Origin: Anaerolineaceae bacterium 4572_78
GTDB taxonomy: Bacteria; Chloroflexota; Anaerolineae; 4572-78
Direction of reading: 5' to 3'
NCBI GenBank assembly: GCA_002084875.1
Contig: NBMH01000006.1
Coordinates: 1-45,116 of the forward strand
DNA length: 45,116 nt
Position numbers and translations under genes: made by a program. The notes below the pieces were generated by a model. That model was not told the DNA's origin and ran no database searches. It saw only the letters and a program-made list of their open reading frames with translations. The stretch's first letter is position 1; every line of letters starts with the position of its first letter. Shown one piece after another: positions 16,860-24,585 of the stretch.

Positions 16860-16909
16860 TGGAGCGAAAAAGCCTGCTTTTTCATGTCAAAGCAAGCTTT
16901 GACGCTCCA
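16860..16909 (+). repeat. 50-base double-hairpin repeat
   Basis: TGGAGCG at one end and CGCTCCA at the other enclose two smaller hairpins, AAAAAGCCTGCTTTTT and CAAAGCAAGCTTTG. Copies occur at 36012-36061 (complete), 29926-29974, 10566-10604 (inverted, partial) and, as a fragment, inside the coding region near 41790. It sits just before the ribosome-binding site of the next gene. Confidence 0.8.
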
Positions 16910-16931
16910 AATACTATAAGGAGTGTAACTA

Positions 16932-18929
16932 ATGGTTTCTTTAAGTGAGATATTAAAATATATTAAACGTTTTTTGCGATGGTGGTGGTTAATAGTATTG
17001 TGTGTGACCATGGCAGTAGCAGGCACGTATTTGTATACCAAACGGCAACCTGTTATTTATGCCGCCGCTTCAAGCGTCATGATTGGACCAGACCTAATCG
17101 AAGACCCAAACCCCGACTTGAGACAAATCCCAACTATTATCTCGCTTGCAGAAAACTACGCCAATATGGCAAAGCGTACTAAAATCGCGGAGGCTGTCGT
17201 CAAAAAATTGGACTTAGAAATGACTGCTGGTCAGTTGCAAGCTATGATTAATGCTCAAGTTATTCATAGTGCCCAATTGGTGCAAATTATCATCTTTGAT
17301 GAACATCCAAAGCGAGCAAAAGTGTTAGCGGATGCTGTGGCTGAAGAATTGGTCGCTCAAAGTCCGAGTGGGTTGGCAGAAGCAAGAGAACAAGAAATTT
17401 TTATTCAAGACCAATTAGATTATCTCAAAGCAAAAATCAACGAACTTAAAGAAGAATTGGCTATCCAACAAGCTCGGCTCGAAACTGAAAGTACAGCTAC
17501 TGGCTTAGAAGATGCTCGTAAACAGATAACCTTTTTGCAGGGTGAATTATTGAAATATCAAAACACATTCATCGAATTTGTGAAGGAAAGTCAGGATACA
17601 TCGCTCAACCGTGTTCAAGTTTTCGAGTATGCTTCAGTCCCAACGACACCCATCGAGCCAAGCATGAGCAAAAACCTTGTTATCGGAACTGTTGTCAGTG
17701 GTTTATTAGCATTAGTAGCTATCGTCTTACTTGAGTTTTTTGATGTCACTTTAATTTGGGAACGCGGCGAATCCGAATCGATGTGGGGTTTACCTGTTTT
17801 GGGAGCGATGGGTAAAATCCCTGTGGATAAGAAAAAACTGCTTGCTCAAGATAAATTGTGGGCACCTGAAATCGATGCCTTGCGGAATATTTACGGAAAC
17901 ATCCTCCTGACTGCCATAGGACGGGAAATAAAAACGCTCCTTGTAACCAGTCCCTCGCAGGAAGAGGGCAAAAGTTTTCTAGCGGCTAATCTGGCAGCTA
18001 CAGTTGCTACGCCAAATGTCACGTCTGCTATTACGGAAATGACAGGTGCAAAAGTGATATTGATTGATGCCAACTTACGTAATCCCGCTCTGCATGAAAT
18101 ATTCGACATGCCAAATTTGATGGGGCTAACTGATATTTTAACTCAATCCGATGATGCCGCTGAAATGATGCTTCATCAAGCCTTGCGTCCCACGAGTATC
18201 AACAACTTACTGCTGCTGACGGCGGGACGAACTCAGCTTAATCCTGCCAGCCTGCTCAACACATTAAAATTCCCGAAGTTGATTGAATACTTGAAAGAGC
18301 AAGCGGATTTTATTGTCGTTGACAGTGCCCCTATCCTCGAGGCGGTGGAAACTAAAGCCATGGTCACCGCCACAGATGGTACATTTTTGGTTATCGTGGA
18401 CGGACGCACACGAAGTCGGAAAGCTCAAAAAGCTCTCGAATATTTTCAAGGGACTCACTCTGAAAATCTTCTTGGATTTGTCTTCAACCGAGTGTCTCTT
18501 CCTGATTATCAAGCTACTTATGCTTACAAACTTAAATTGCGTGAACTTGAAACACCTGATATTCAACAGACAGCATTGGGCAAATTATGGCCATTCCAAG
18601 AGGCTGTTCCTAGCAATTCAAACTTACTCACCATGCGAGAAGTCGCGGAGCGATTGGGAATTAAATCTGACTTGGCAAAAAGATGGTGTCAAGAAGGACG
18701 CATTAAAGCTGTCAAGAAAGGGCGTAACTGGTTTGTCAAGATGGGCGACTTGGACGAATTTGTTGGCATGTATGAATATCGGGACTTCACCGATACCAGC
18801 GAATTGCTAAAAACCTTAGTCAATGTCGACAAAAAGCGGTCAACTTCCACCAATGGCAAACAAAGAGATGAAATCGAAATCGATTTTGAAAGTGACGATA
18901 TCAATATTGATGACCTTGTCATCAGATAG
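16932..18929 (+). CDS. Wzz/Wzc-type chain-length and tyrosine autokinase protein with C-terminal excisionase-like HTH
   Basis: Residues 1-280 are a Wzz domain with membrane segments at about 18-35 and 255-275 and a coiled coil between (DQLDYLKAKINELKEELAIQ). A bacterial tyrosine-kinase (CpsD-like) domain follows: Walker A SPSQEEGKS near residue 338, Walker A' KVILIDANLRNP and Walker B ADFIVVDSAP. Such proteins control polymer length and export of capsule or exopolysaccharide. At about 566-615 there is an added MerR/excisionase-like HTH: TMREVAERLGI, AKRWCQEGRIKAVKKGRNWF, then VKMGDLDEFV. An acidic tail ends the protein. The usual C-terminal tyrosine cluster of these kinases is not obvious. 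ATG 16932 follows AAGGAGTG. Confidence 0.85.
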   Translation: MVSLSEILKYIKRFLRWWWLIVLCVTMAVAGTYLYTKRQPVIYAAASSVMIGPDLIEDPNPDLRQIPTIISLAENYANMAKRTKIAEAVVKKLDLEMTAGQLQAMINAQVIHSAQLVQIIIFDEHPKRAKVLADAVAEELVAQSPSGLAEAREQEIFIQDQLDYLKAKINELKEELAIQQARLETESTATGLEDARKQITFLQGELLKYQNTFIEFVKESQDTSLNRVQVFEYASVPTTPIEPSMSKNLVIGTVVSGLLALVAIVLLEFFDVTLIWERGESESMWGLPVLGAMGKIPVDKKKLLAQDKLWAPEIDALRNIYGNILLTAIGREIKTLLVTSPSQEEGKSFLAANLAATVATPNVTSAITEMTGAKVILIDANLRNPALHEIFDMPNLMGLTDILTQSDDAAEMMLHQALRPTSINNLLLLTAGRTQLNPASLLNTLKFPKLIEYLKEQADFIVVDSAPILEAVETKAMVTATDGTFLVIVDGRTRSRKAQKALEYFQGTHSENLLGFVFNRVSLPDYQATYAYKLKLRELETPDIQQTALGKLWPFQEAVPSNSNLLTMREVAERLGIKSDLAKRWCQEGRIKAVKKGRNWFVKMGDLDEFVGMYEYRDFTDTSELLKTLVNVDKKRSTSTNGKQRDEIEIDFESDDINIDDLVIR

Positions 18930-18975
18930 TTTTAATGCTGGAGTGACATGTCAAACCAAGGTTTGATGCTCCATC

Positions 18976-19608
18976 ATGGAGGTATTCTTGAATATTTTAC
19001 ACAGAATAGGAAACCGTTTAACACGTAAGCCTAAATTTAATTATCTCATCATCGTTGCTCGAGAACTGGATGCTACTTTGCCCATGCATGAAGCAAAAAT
19101 TCCATTTAGTTTTGAGACCTTGCCTTCGGATGCAAGCGAAATCGAACAACGCTTAACACACATCCCGCCGCATCATCGAAACGATATTCATGATAGAGTG
19201 GCACGTGGAGACCGTTGCACCATAGCCGTTTATAAGGGACAAATCATTTTTGTCGGTTGGATGGGAATGGAGGTCTGTTACTCGTATTGGTTAGATAGAT
19301 ATTACAAATTGGCTCCACATGAGTCGTATTCATACAGTGCCTATACAATTCCTGAATTTCGAGGGCAAGGTGTTCATCCAACCGCAACATATAAACGATT
19401 ACAACTACTAAACGAATGGGGATGTACCATAGCTTACGCCTTCATAGACCCACACAATAAGGCTGCTTTGCGGATGCCTAAAAAACTTGGCTACACAACC
19501 ATCGGCAAAACTGGATTCATCGAAGTCTTTGGCATACGTTTTTATTTTCATAATGATAAAGGGGTTTTTGAAGCACTAGATAAACATCACTACTTCCGCC
19601 GAGCTTAA
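18976..19608 (+). CDS. GNAT-type N-acetyltransferase
   Basis: This protein of about 210 residues has a GNAT-like C-terminal half. AYTIPEFRGQGVHPTATYKR (about 118-137) resembles the acetyl-CoA-binding motif A, and AYAFIDPHNKAALRMPKKLG the following motif. The N-terminal half is unassigned. The start is uncertain: ATG 18976 is itself part of the likely Shine-Dalgarno GGAGG, so TTG 18988, five bases after that site, may be the real start. A hairpin repeat lies just upstream. Its place after the chain-length kinase suggests a role in decorating a surface sugar, but this is only an inference from position. Confidence 0.75.
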   Translation: MEVFLNILHRIGNRLTRKPKFNYLIIVARELDATLPMHEAKIPFSFETLPSDASEIEQRLTHIPPHHRNDIHDRVARGDRCTIAVYKGQIIFVGWMGMEVCYSYWLDRYYKLAPHESYSYSAYTIPEFRGQGVHPTATYKRLQLLNEWGCTIAYAFIDPHNKAALRMPKKLGYTTIGKTGFIEVFGIRFYFHNDKGVFEALDKHHYFRRA

Positions 19609-19744
19609 GCCTGTTTAGTGACCCGATTTTAATTTTCAACATTAATTTTTTCTAATATAAGCGTTTTTTTATGATACATTGATGATTTATTGATAAGATG
19701 CGTGTAGCAAAATCTTTATAACTAGAAAAGGAATTAATGAAATA

Positions 19745-20140
19745 ATGTACCTCCAAATAAATCACAAACTCGACGTATTGGGTCACACCTTACACGATGC
19801 TCAACAACTGCTCATTGATAGTGATAGCTTGCATGACATTAGTGAGACAATCACCCAATATCTCCACAACTCTGAACATATCGTGAACCAATTGAAAAGT
19901 GCAATGAGTAACGGTCACAATGGTAACTCCAAAGAAAATAATCCACTAGCATCCTTAAGCCCAAGAGAGTCCATCGTCCTACGGCTGATAATGGATGGGA
20001 TGTCCACCAATGATATTTGTGGGAAACTTAAGATTGCACCAAGCACAATTTATACCTATCGAAACCGTATCATGAAAAAGCTGGGTACTAAAACAGTTCC
20101 TGATATGGTAAAACTTGTCCTCCAATATCGACCGTACTAA
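19745..20140 (+). CDS. LuxR/GerE-type helix-turn-helix transcription regulator
   Basis: The C-terminal half (about residues 68-131) is a GerE HTH: LSPRESIVLRLIMDGMSTND, then ICGKLKIAPSTIYTYRNRIM and KKLGTKTVPDMVKLVL. The N-terminal half is short and predicted helical. It is not a receiver domain, since the phosphorylatable Asp region is missing. At 131 residues it is a small LuxR protein whose signal is unknown. ATG 19745 is preceded by AAAAGG at a rather long distance. The upstream 135 bases are AT-rich with no repeat seen. The regulated genes may be the neighbouring PAP2 or polysaccharide genes. Confidence 0.85.
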   Translation: MYLQINHKLDVLGHTLHDAQQLLIDSDSLHDISETITQYLHNSEHIVNQLKSAMSNGHNGNSKENNPLASLSPRESIVLRLIMDGMSTNDICGKLKIAPSTIYTYRNRIMKKLGTKTVPDMVKLVLQYRPY

Positions 20141-20215
20141 GAACACGCAAGCCATGTGAACTTTAATATCATCATAAAAATTGACCCTATAGCATCACCT
20201 GTTTGGTCGGAATAA

Positions 20216-20872
20216 TTGTCTTCTACAGATTTCACTGTATACTCATTATCCATGATAGATTTCAAAAGTTTTTCTAATAAGACAGGTGTTCTTGCTCACA
20301 TGGTGTCGCACATGATTAATCCTGTTGTGTCAGGTTTTTTAGCAGCTGGGATATTTGCCTTTCAACTAACCACAGACCCATTTTCAACATTCAAGTGGCT
20401 TGGGCTAACGTTTGCTATCACTTCAATACCAACAATCGGATATGTGTTATACTTGGTAGAAACAGGTCATTTGAGGGATTTTCACATGCCCGATAGAGCC
20501 GACAGGATAAAACCACTATTCATCATTTCATGCTGGATAGTTATTAGCACCGCAATGTTAATATGGATACAGGCTCCGCCAATTATTATTTTGGTGCTAG
20601 TTGTTGCCACTGTACAAGTCATACTATTAAGTATTATTACAATGGTTTGGAAGATTAGCTTTCATAGTGCCATAATTATGACAGCAGCCGTAGTCAGCAT
20701 ATTACTTAAAAGTAATTCTGCTTGGTTCATTTCAGGATTGGTGCCATTGGTAGGCTGGTCACGAGTACTTTTAAGACGACATACTATTTCTCAAGTAATA
20801 GGAGGATATCTCGCTGGCATGTGTGTCGCAAGTTTAGCCTTGTATGGTATCGGTTTATACTTAACTCAATAG
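20216..20872 (+). CDS. PAP2-superfamily membrane phosphatase-like protein
   Basis: This highly hydrophobic protein has about six membrane segments. Near the C-terminus KISFHSA, then WSRVLLRRHTISQVIGGYLAG, match the second and third parts of the PAP2 phosphatase signature (histidine and the Arg-His pair). The first KxxxxxxRP part is only weakly recognisable, so activity is unsure. PAP2 proteins dephosphorylate lipids such as undecaprenyl-pyrophosphate or phosphatidic acid. The open frame begins at TTG 20216. ATG 20252 is an alternative that fits the start of the first hydrophobic region, but neither has a good ribosome-binding site. Confidence 0.7.
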   Translation: MSSTDFTVYSLSMIDFKSFSNKTGVLAHMVSHMINPVVSGFLAAGIFAFQLTTDPFSTFKWLGLTFAITSIPTIGYVLYLVETGHLRDFHMPDRADRIKPLFIISCWIVISTAMLIWIQAPPIIILVLVVATVQVILLSIITMVWKISFHSAIIMTAAVVSILLKSNSAWFISGLVPLVGWSRVLLRRHTISQVIGGYLAGMCVASLALYGIGLYLTQ

Positions 20873-20880
20873 TGAACGAT

Positions 20881-21102
20881 ATGCAAAAACCAACAAACAC
20901 ACGTGACATACGCCGTCAAAATGATAAACAACTTGCTATCATGGTGATGGTCGTACTTTTTGTACTTGGCACAGGATTAATTGGTCTGATTTGGGGCTGG
21001 GCTTCTGCCATTGGTGGGGCGTTGTGCCTGATGAGCGGAGTGATTTTAATTGGCGGCTTATGGCTTCTACTTAGTTTTATTGAGCGATTGGTGGAAGATT
21101 AA
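20881..21102 (+). CDS. Small two-helix membrane protein
   Basis: This 73-residue protein has a basic N-terminus (KPTNTRDIRRQNDKQ) and two hydrophobic segments (about 20-40 and 44-65). No family is recognised. It starts nine bases after the PAP2 stop; GTG 20872, overlapping that stop, is an alternative start. Tight spacing suggests co-transcription with PAP2. Codon use and composition look like its neighbours. Confidence 0.6.
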   Translation: MQKPTNTRDIRRQNDKQLAIMVMVVLFVLGTGLIGLIWGWASAIGGALCLMSGVILIGGLWLLLSFIERLVED

Positions 21103-21124
21103 AATCCATGGCTAGCTCACTTAG

Positions 21125-21153
21125 TTGACATTATTTTCAACATGGTGTAGTAT
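21125..21153 (+). promoter_or_regulatory. Promoter of the S10 peptidase gene
   Basis: TTGACA at 21125-21130 and TAGTAT at 21148-21153 are 17 bases apart, about 40 bases before ATG 21195. AAGGAG follows as ribosome-binding site at 21179. Confidence 0.6.
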
Positions 21154-21194
21154 ATTCGGACTGATAATTATTGAAATTAAGGAGTAAGGTAACA

Positions 21195-22721
21195 ATGTCC
21201 GAAAAAGAAAACAATAAAGATGTAGGTCAGGTTTCTATGCCTGACAACAAAGAACAAGATGAAAGGTCAATGCTCACTCCGAAAGAAAAGGTTTCGGAAA
21301 CACGACATACTGTTGTGATTGATGACCAAGAAATTTCGTACACGGCAATTGCAGGTACAATTATTTTAAAAGAGCCTGACAAAGAAAAAGGCGAAAAGCC
21401 AAAAGGCACCATATTTTTCATTGCCTATACCATGAATGATGTAGAGGATATTGGCAAACGTCCTCTTACTTTCTCATTCAATGGTGGACCAGGTTCGTCT
21501 TCAGTTTGGCTTCATTTGGGATTATTGGGTCCTCGTCGTGTTTTGTTAGATGATGAAGGGAACGCCCCACCTCCCCCTCATCAATTAGTCAATAACGAAT
21601 ATTCCATTTTCAATAAAACTGATTTGGTATTCATTGACCCAATTGGAACTGGGTTCAGTCGAGCTGTCCCTGGTGAAGATGAAAAACAATTCTATAATTT
21701 TAAAAAAGATATTGAGACCGCGGGGGAGTTTATTCGACGATATGTCACCCGCTATAAACGTTGGTCTTCCCCCAAATTTTTAGCAGGTGAAAGTTATGGA
21801 GCAGTACGAGGAGCAGGTTTGACAGGTTTCCTTCAAGACCGTTATGGCATGTATTTTAATGGAATCATGTTTCTTTCATCGGTACTGAATTTTCAAACAA
21901 TTTTATTTGAGCATGGCAATGACCTGCCGTATATTCTTTTCCTTCCTGCTTATACAGCTGCCGCATGGTATCACAAACAACTTTCAGCCGAATTGCAAAA
22001 AGACTTACGTGAGACTGTCAAGGAAGTGAAAGAATTTGCCTTGACAGAATACACAGTGGCGTTGATGAAAGGCTCTACCATTTCTGATGATGAACGACAA
22101 ACCATCATCCACAAATTGGCAAAATATACAGGACTTAGCGAAACATACATTGAGCAAACAAATTTGCGGATTGAGATATTTCGTTTTACTAAAGAATTGT
22201 TGCGTCATGAACGACGCACCATTGGGCGGCTTGATAGCAGAATGAAAGGAATCGACCGTGATGCTGCTGGACAACATTTTGAATATGACCCTGCTATCAC
22301 TGTTCTTCAAGGATGTTATACAGCCGCATTGTATGATTATCTGGGACGCGAACTCAAGTTCGATAGCGATTTGATATATGAAACATTAAACATTGATGTG
22401 TTTAATTCCTGGCGTTATCAACAACATGAAAATAGATTTGCGGAGGTAAGCGAAACTCTGCGTCATGCAATGACAAAAAATCCATACCTTAAGGTCTTTA
22501 TTGCCTGTGGCTACTATGACATGGGAACACCAGCATTAGCCGCAGAATATGGCTTTAACCATCTTGGTATTGACCCAAGTTTGCAAAAAAATATTTCAAT
22601 GGCACATTACGAAGCTGGTCACATGATGTATATTCATCGTCCATCACTAATCGAAATGAAAAAGGATTTGGATGAATTTATTGAGTCGGCAACTCATGTA
22701 TCACATGCATCTTGCCTATGA
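21195..22721 (+). CDS. S10 family serine carboxypeptidase-like protein
   Basis: This 508-residue protein shows the S10 signatures. FNGGPGSSSVWLHLG forms the oxyanion region, GTGFSR follows, GESYGA carries the nucleophile Ser, YYDMGTPA the catalytic Asp and AGHMMYIHRPS the His. The triad appears complete. The N-terminal 40 residues are charged and without a signal peptide, so a cytoplasmic or non-classically exported location is likely. ATG 21195 is chosen because AAGGAG lies 10 bases upstream. The family cleaves C-terminal residues from peptides at acid pH. It stands in its own transcription unit. Confidence 0.93.
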   Translation: MSEKENNKDVGQVSMPDNKEQDERSMLTPKEKVSETRHTVVIDDQEISYTAIAGTIILKEPDKEKGEKPKGTIFFIAYTMNDVEDIGKRPLTFSFNGGPGSSSVWLHLGLLGPRRVLLDDEGNAPPPPHQLVNNEYSIFNKTDLVFIDPIGTGFSRAVPGEDEKQFYNFKKDIETAGEFIRRYVTRYKRWSSPKFLAGESYGAVRGAGLTGFLQDRYGMYFNGIMFLSSVLNFQTILFEHGNDLPYILFLPAYTAAAWYHKQLSAELQKDLRETVKEVKEFALTEYTVALMKGSTISDDERQTIIHKLAKYTGLSETYIEQTNLRIEIFRFTKELLRHERRTIGRLDSRMKGIDRDAAGQHFEYDPAITVLQGCYTAALYDYLGRELKFDSDLIYETLNIDVFNSWRYQQHENRFAEVSETLRHAMTKNPYLKVFIACGYYDMGTPALAAEYGFNHLGIDPSLQKNISMAHYEAGHMMYIHRPSLIEMKKDLDEFIESATHVSHASCL

Positions 22722-22844
22722 GTTTACAATTCTCTATTTTGTTAATATCTTTTTGGTGTGATTGAACCATTTATTAATTTACAATCTATGTTTTATGTGT
22801 TAATACATATATGGATGAGATGAAAACAAAACCAAGTTTCATGC

Positions 22845-23585
22845 TTGCGGGCATTGGAAATCAAATTAACTGCTTTACCTGATGAACAAACTCATTCACT
22901 ACCTGAAAATAAATATGGAAGCGAAATTGTTGTCAGACCTGATACAATTGTTTATTTAGCATTGAGTATCGCAAGTACTTATCAGTCTGAACGAAATACA
23001 TTACTGAGTATTATGGGACCTGTTTGTTCAACTATTCAAGATTGGGAAAATCCTAAAGAAGTTCAGTCTCTTATTTTAGATATGATAAGTATAATTGATG
23101 GCATTTTGCTTGATAAACTAGATAAACAAAAACCATTACTTTTGCAACCTATATGGAAAACAATTGGTAAGTCAAGTGTTTTGGATATTAATTGTTTAGA
23201 TATATTCGTTTGGAGTGATTTTGCTTTCACTCGTTTATTTATTGATGCATCACTAAGCAAATCTACATACAAAATTACTCGTTTATCTCGTACAGTTATA
23301 TGGCTTATCAAAATGTTATTTGATTTTGCTAAAAATGGTCGTTTTAACCCTAAACAAACAATTGATAAACTAACCTACAACACAAGAAATGATAAGGCAT
23401 TTGCACTTGGTGGCAAAAGTACACACCAATACATGGTTTGTTCAGAGTTAGTTAAACCCAGATTAACAAAACATATTTTCAAAAATATCATTTTAGGAGG
23501 GGGGCAGAATTTTTTAAGTCCTGAGCGAAGGTTAGATGCCGTCATACTAAGCACTTCTGGTCTATTTGAAAAAGAGCGGGAATAA
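22845..23585 (+). CDS. Possible type II restriction endonuclease (partner of the downstream methyltransferase)
   Basis: No family is recognised with certainty. The 246-residue frame ends five bases before the methyltransferase start and shares its low G+C content, unlike the flanking genes. Together these suggest the nuclease half of a restriction-modification pair. No PD-(D/E)xK motif can be assigned safely. The frame opens only with TTG 22845 and has no ribosome-binding site. An ATG at 22811 starts a different frame (MDEMKTKPSFMLAG) that stops after 23 codons, so an indel near 22845 may have cut off the true N-terminus. It could also be an intact small protein of another role. Confidence 0.5.
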   Translation: MRALEIKLTALPDEQTHSLPENKYGSEIVVRPDTIVYLALSIASTYQSERNTLLSIMGPVCSTIQDWENPKEVQSLILDMISIIDGILLDKLDKQKPLLLQPIWKTIGKSSVLDINCLDIFVWSDFAFTRLFIDASLSKSTYKITRLSRTVIWLIKMLFDFAKNGRFNPKQTIDKLTYNTRNDKAFALGGKSTHQYMVCSELVKPRLTKHIFKNIILGGGQNFLSPERRLDAVILSTSGLFEKERE

Positions 23586-23589
23586 TATT

Positions 23590-24528
23590 GTGAAAGTTAT
23601 AGATTTATTTGCAGGTTGCGGTGGTATGTCTCTTGGCTTTATGAACGCAGGTTGTGAGCTATGTGCGTCTTACGACAACTGGCAAGCAGCTATCAATGTC
23701 CACAAAAAAAATTTTAGCCACCCTATATTCAAAGTAGATTTATATCATGGCTTAGAAAATATCTCTACTTTTCAAAAACACGAACCCGATATTATTATTG
23801 GTGGACCTCCATGTCAAGATTTTTCTTCTGCTGGCAAAAGAAATGAGTCATTAGGTAGAGCAAACCTTACAATTATATTTGCTCAAATTGTGTGTCAAGT
23901 AAAACCTACTTGGTTTGTTATGGAAAATGTACCAAGAATTGTAAAAACAAAAACATACCTGAAGACATGGCAAATATTTCAAAATGCTAACTACCAACTG
24001 GTTGAAATTTTTTTAGATGCAAGTTTTTGTGGTGTGCCTCAAAAACGTAAACGTTTATTCTTAATTGGAAAGTTAAATCAAGATATAGGTAGATTGAATT
24101 ATCTTTTAGAGAAAAATTTGACTAAGCATCCTATGAGTGTTCGGGAGTATCTCGGTGATAGTATTTCTGTAAATCATTACTATCGACATCCCCGTAGTTA
24201 TAAAAGGCGTGGTATTTTTAGCATTGACGAACCTAGCCCTACTATCAGAGGGGTTAACCGCCCATTACCATGTGGATATCCAGGTCATCAAGGGGATACT
24301 GCTCCTGTATCAGAAAAAATTCGTGCATTGACAACCAAAGAACGTAGCCTTATCCAAACATTTCCTCCCTACTTTATTTGGGAAGGAACAAAATCCAACT
24401 TGGAACAAATGATAGGAAATGCTGTACCAGTAAAATTAGCGGAGCATGTTGCAAAGGCTATTCTTGATTATGCCGATAAGGAGTATCAACAGATATATTA
24501 TAGTCAAGCAAACTTGTTTTCACAATAA
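23590..24528 (+). CDS. DNA (cytosine-5)-methyltransferase
   Basis: The 312-residue enzyme has the ordered m5C motifs: I DLFAGCGGMSLGF, IV GGPPCQDFSSAGKR with the catalytic Cys, VI FVMENVPRI, VIII QKRKRLFLIG and X GNAVPVKLAEHVAKAI. The target-recognition region lies at about residues 185-265 and is short, typical of a single-specificity enzyme. GTG 23590 is chosen because the methyltransferase homology starts there (VKVIDLF). It follows the putative restriction gene closely. The pair is AT-rich and inserted between two unrelated genes, so horizontal acquisition is likely. The recognised sequence cannot be read from the protein. Confidence 0.95.
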   Translation: MKVIDLFAGCGGMSLGFMNAGCELCASYDNWQAAINVHKKNFSHPIFKVDLYHGLENISTFQKHEPDIIIGGPPCQDFSSAGKRNESLGRANLTIIFAQIVCQVKPTWFVMENVPRIVKTKTYLKTWQIFQNANYQLVEIFLDASFCGVPQKRKRLFLIGKLNQDIGRLNYLLEKNLTKHPMSVREYLGDSISVNHYYRHPRSYKRRGIFSIDEPSPTIRGVNRPLPCGYPGHQGDTAPVSEKIRALTTKERSLIQTFPPYFIWEGTKSNLEQMIGNAVPVKLAEHVAKAILDYADKEYQQIYYSQANLFSQ

Positions 24529-24585
24529 TGGTATTAATATTTTTGATTTAACAGGACATCCCGTTAAGAAAATAAATTTATTAAC

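Noticed and set aside
22845-23585. Assignment of the putative nuclease to the HindVP or HaeII restriction families
   Set aside because: The remembered signature segments of those families are not present; only the position beside the methyltransferase supports a nuclease role.
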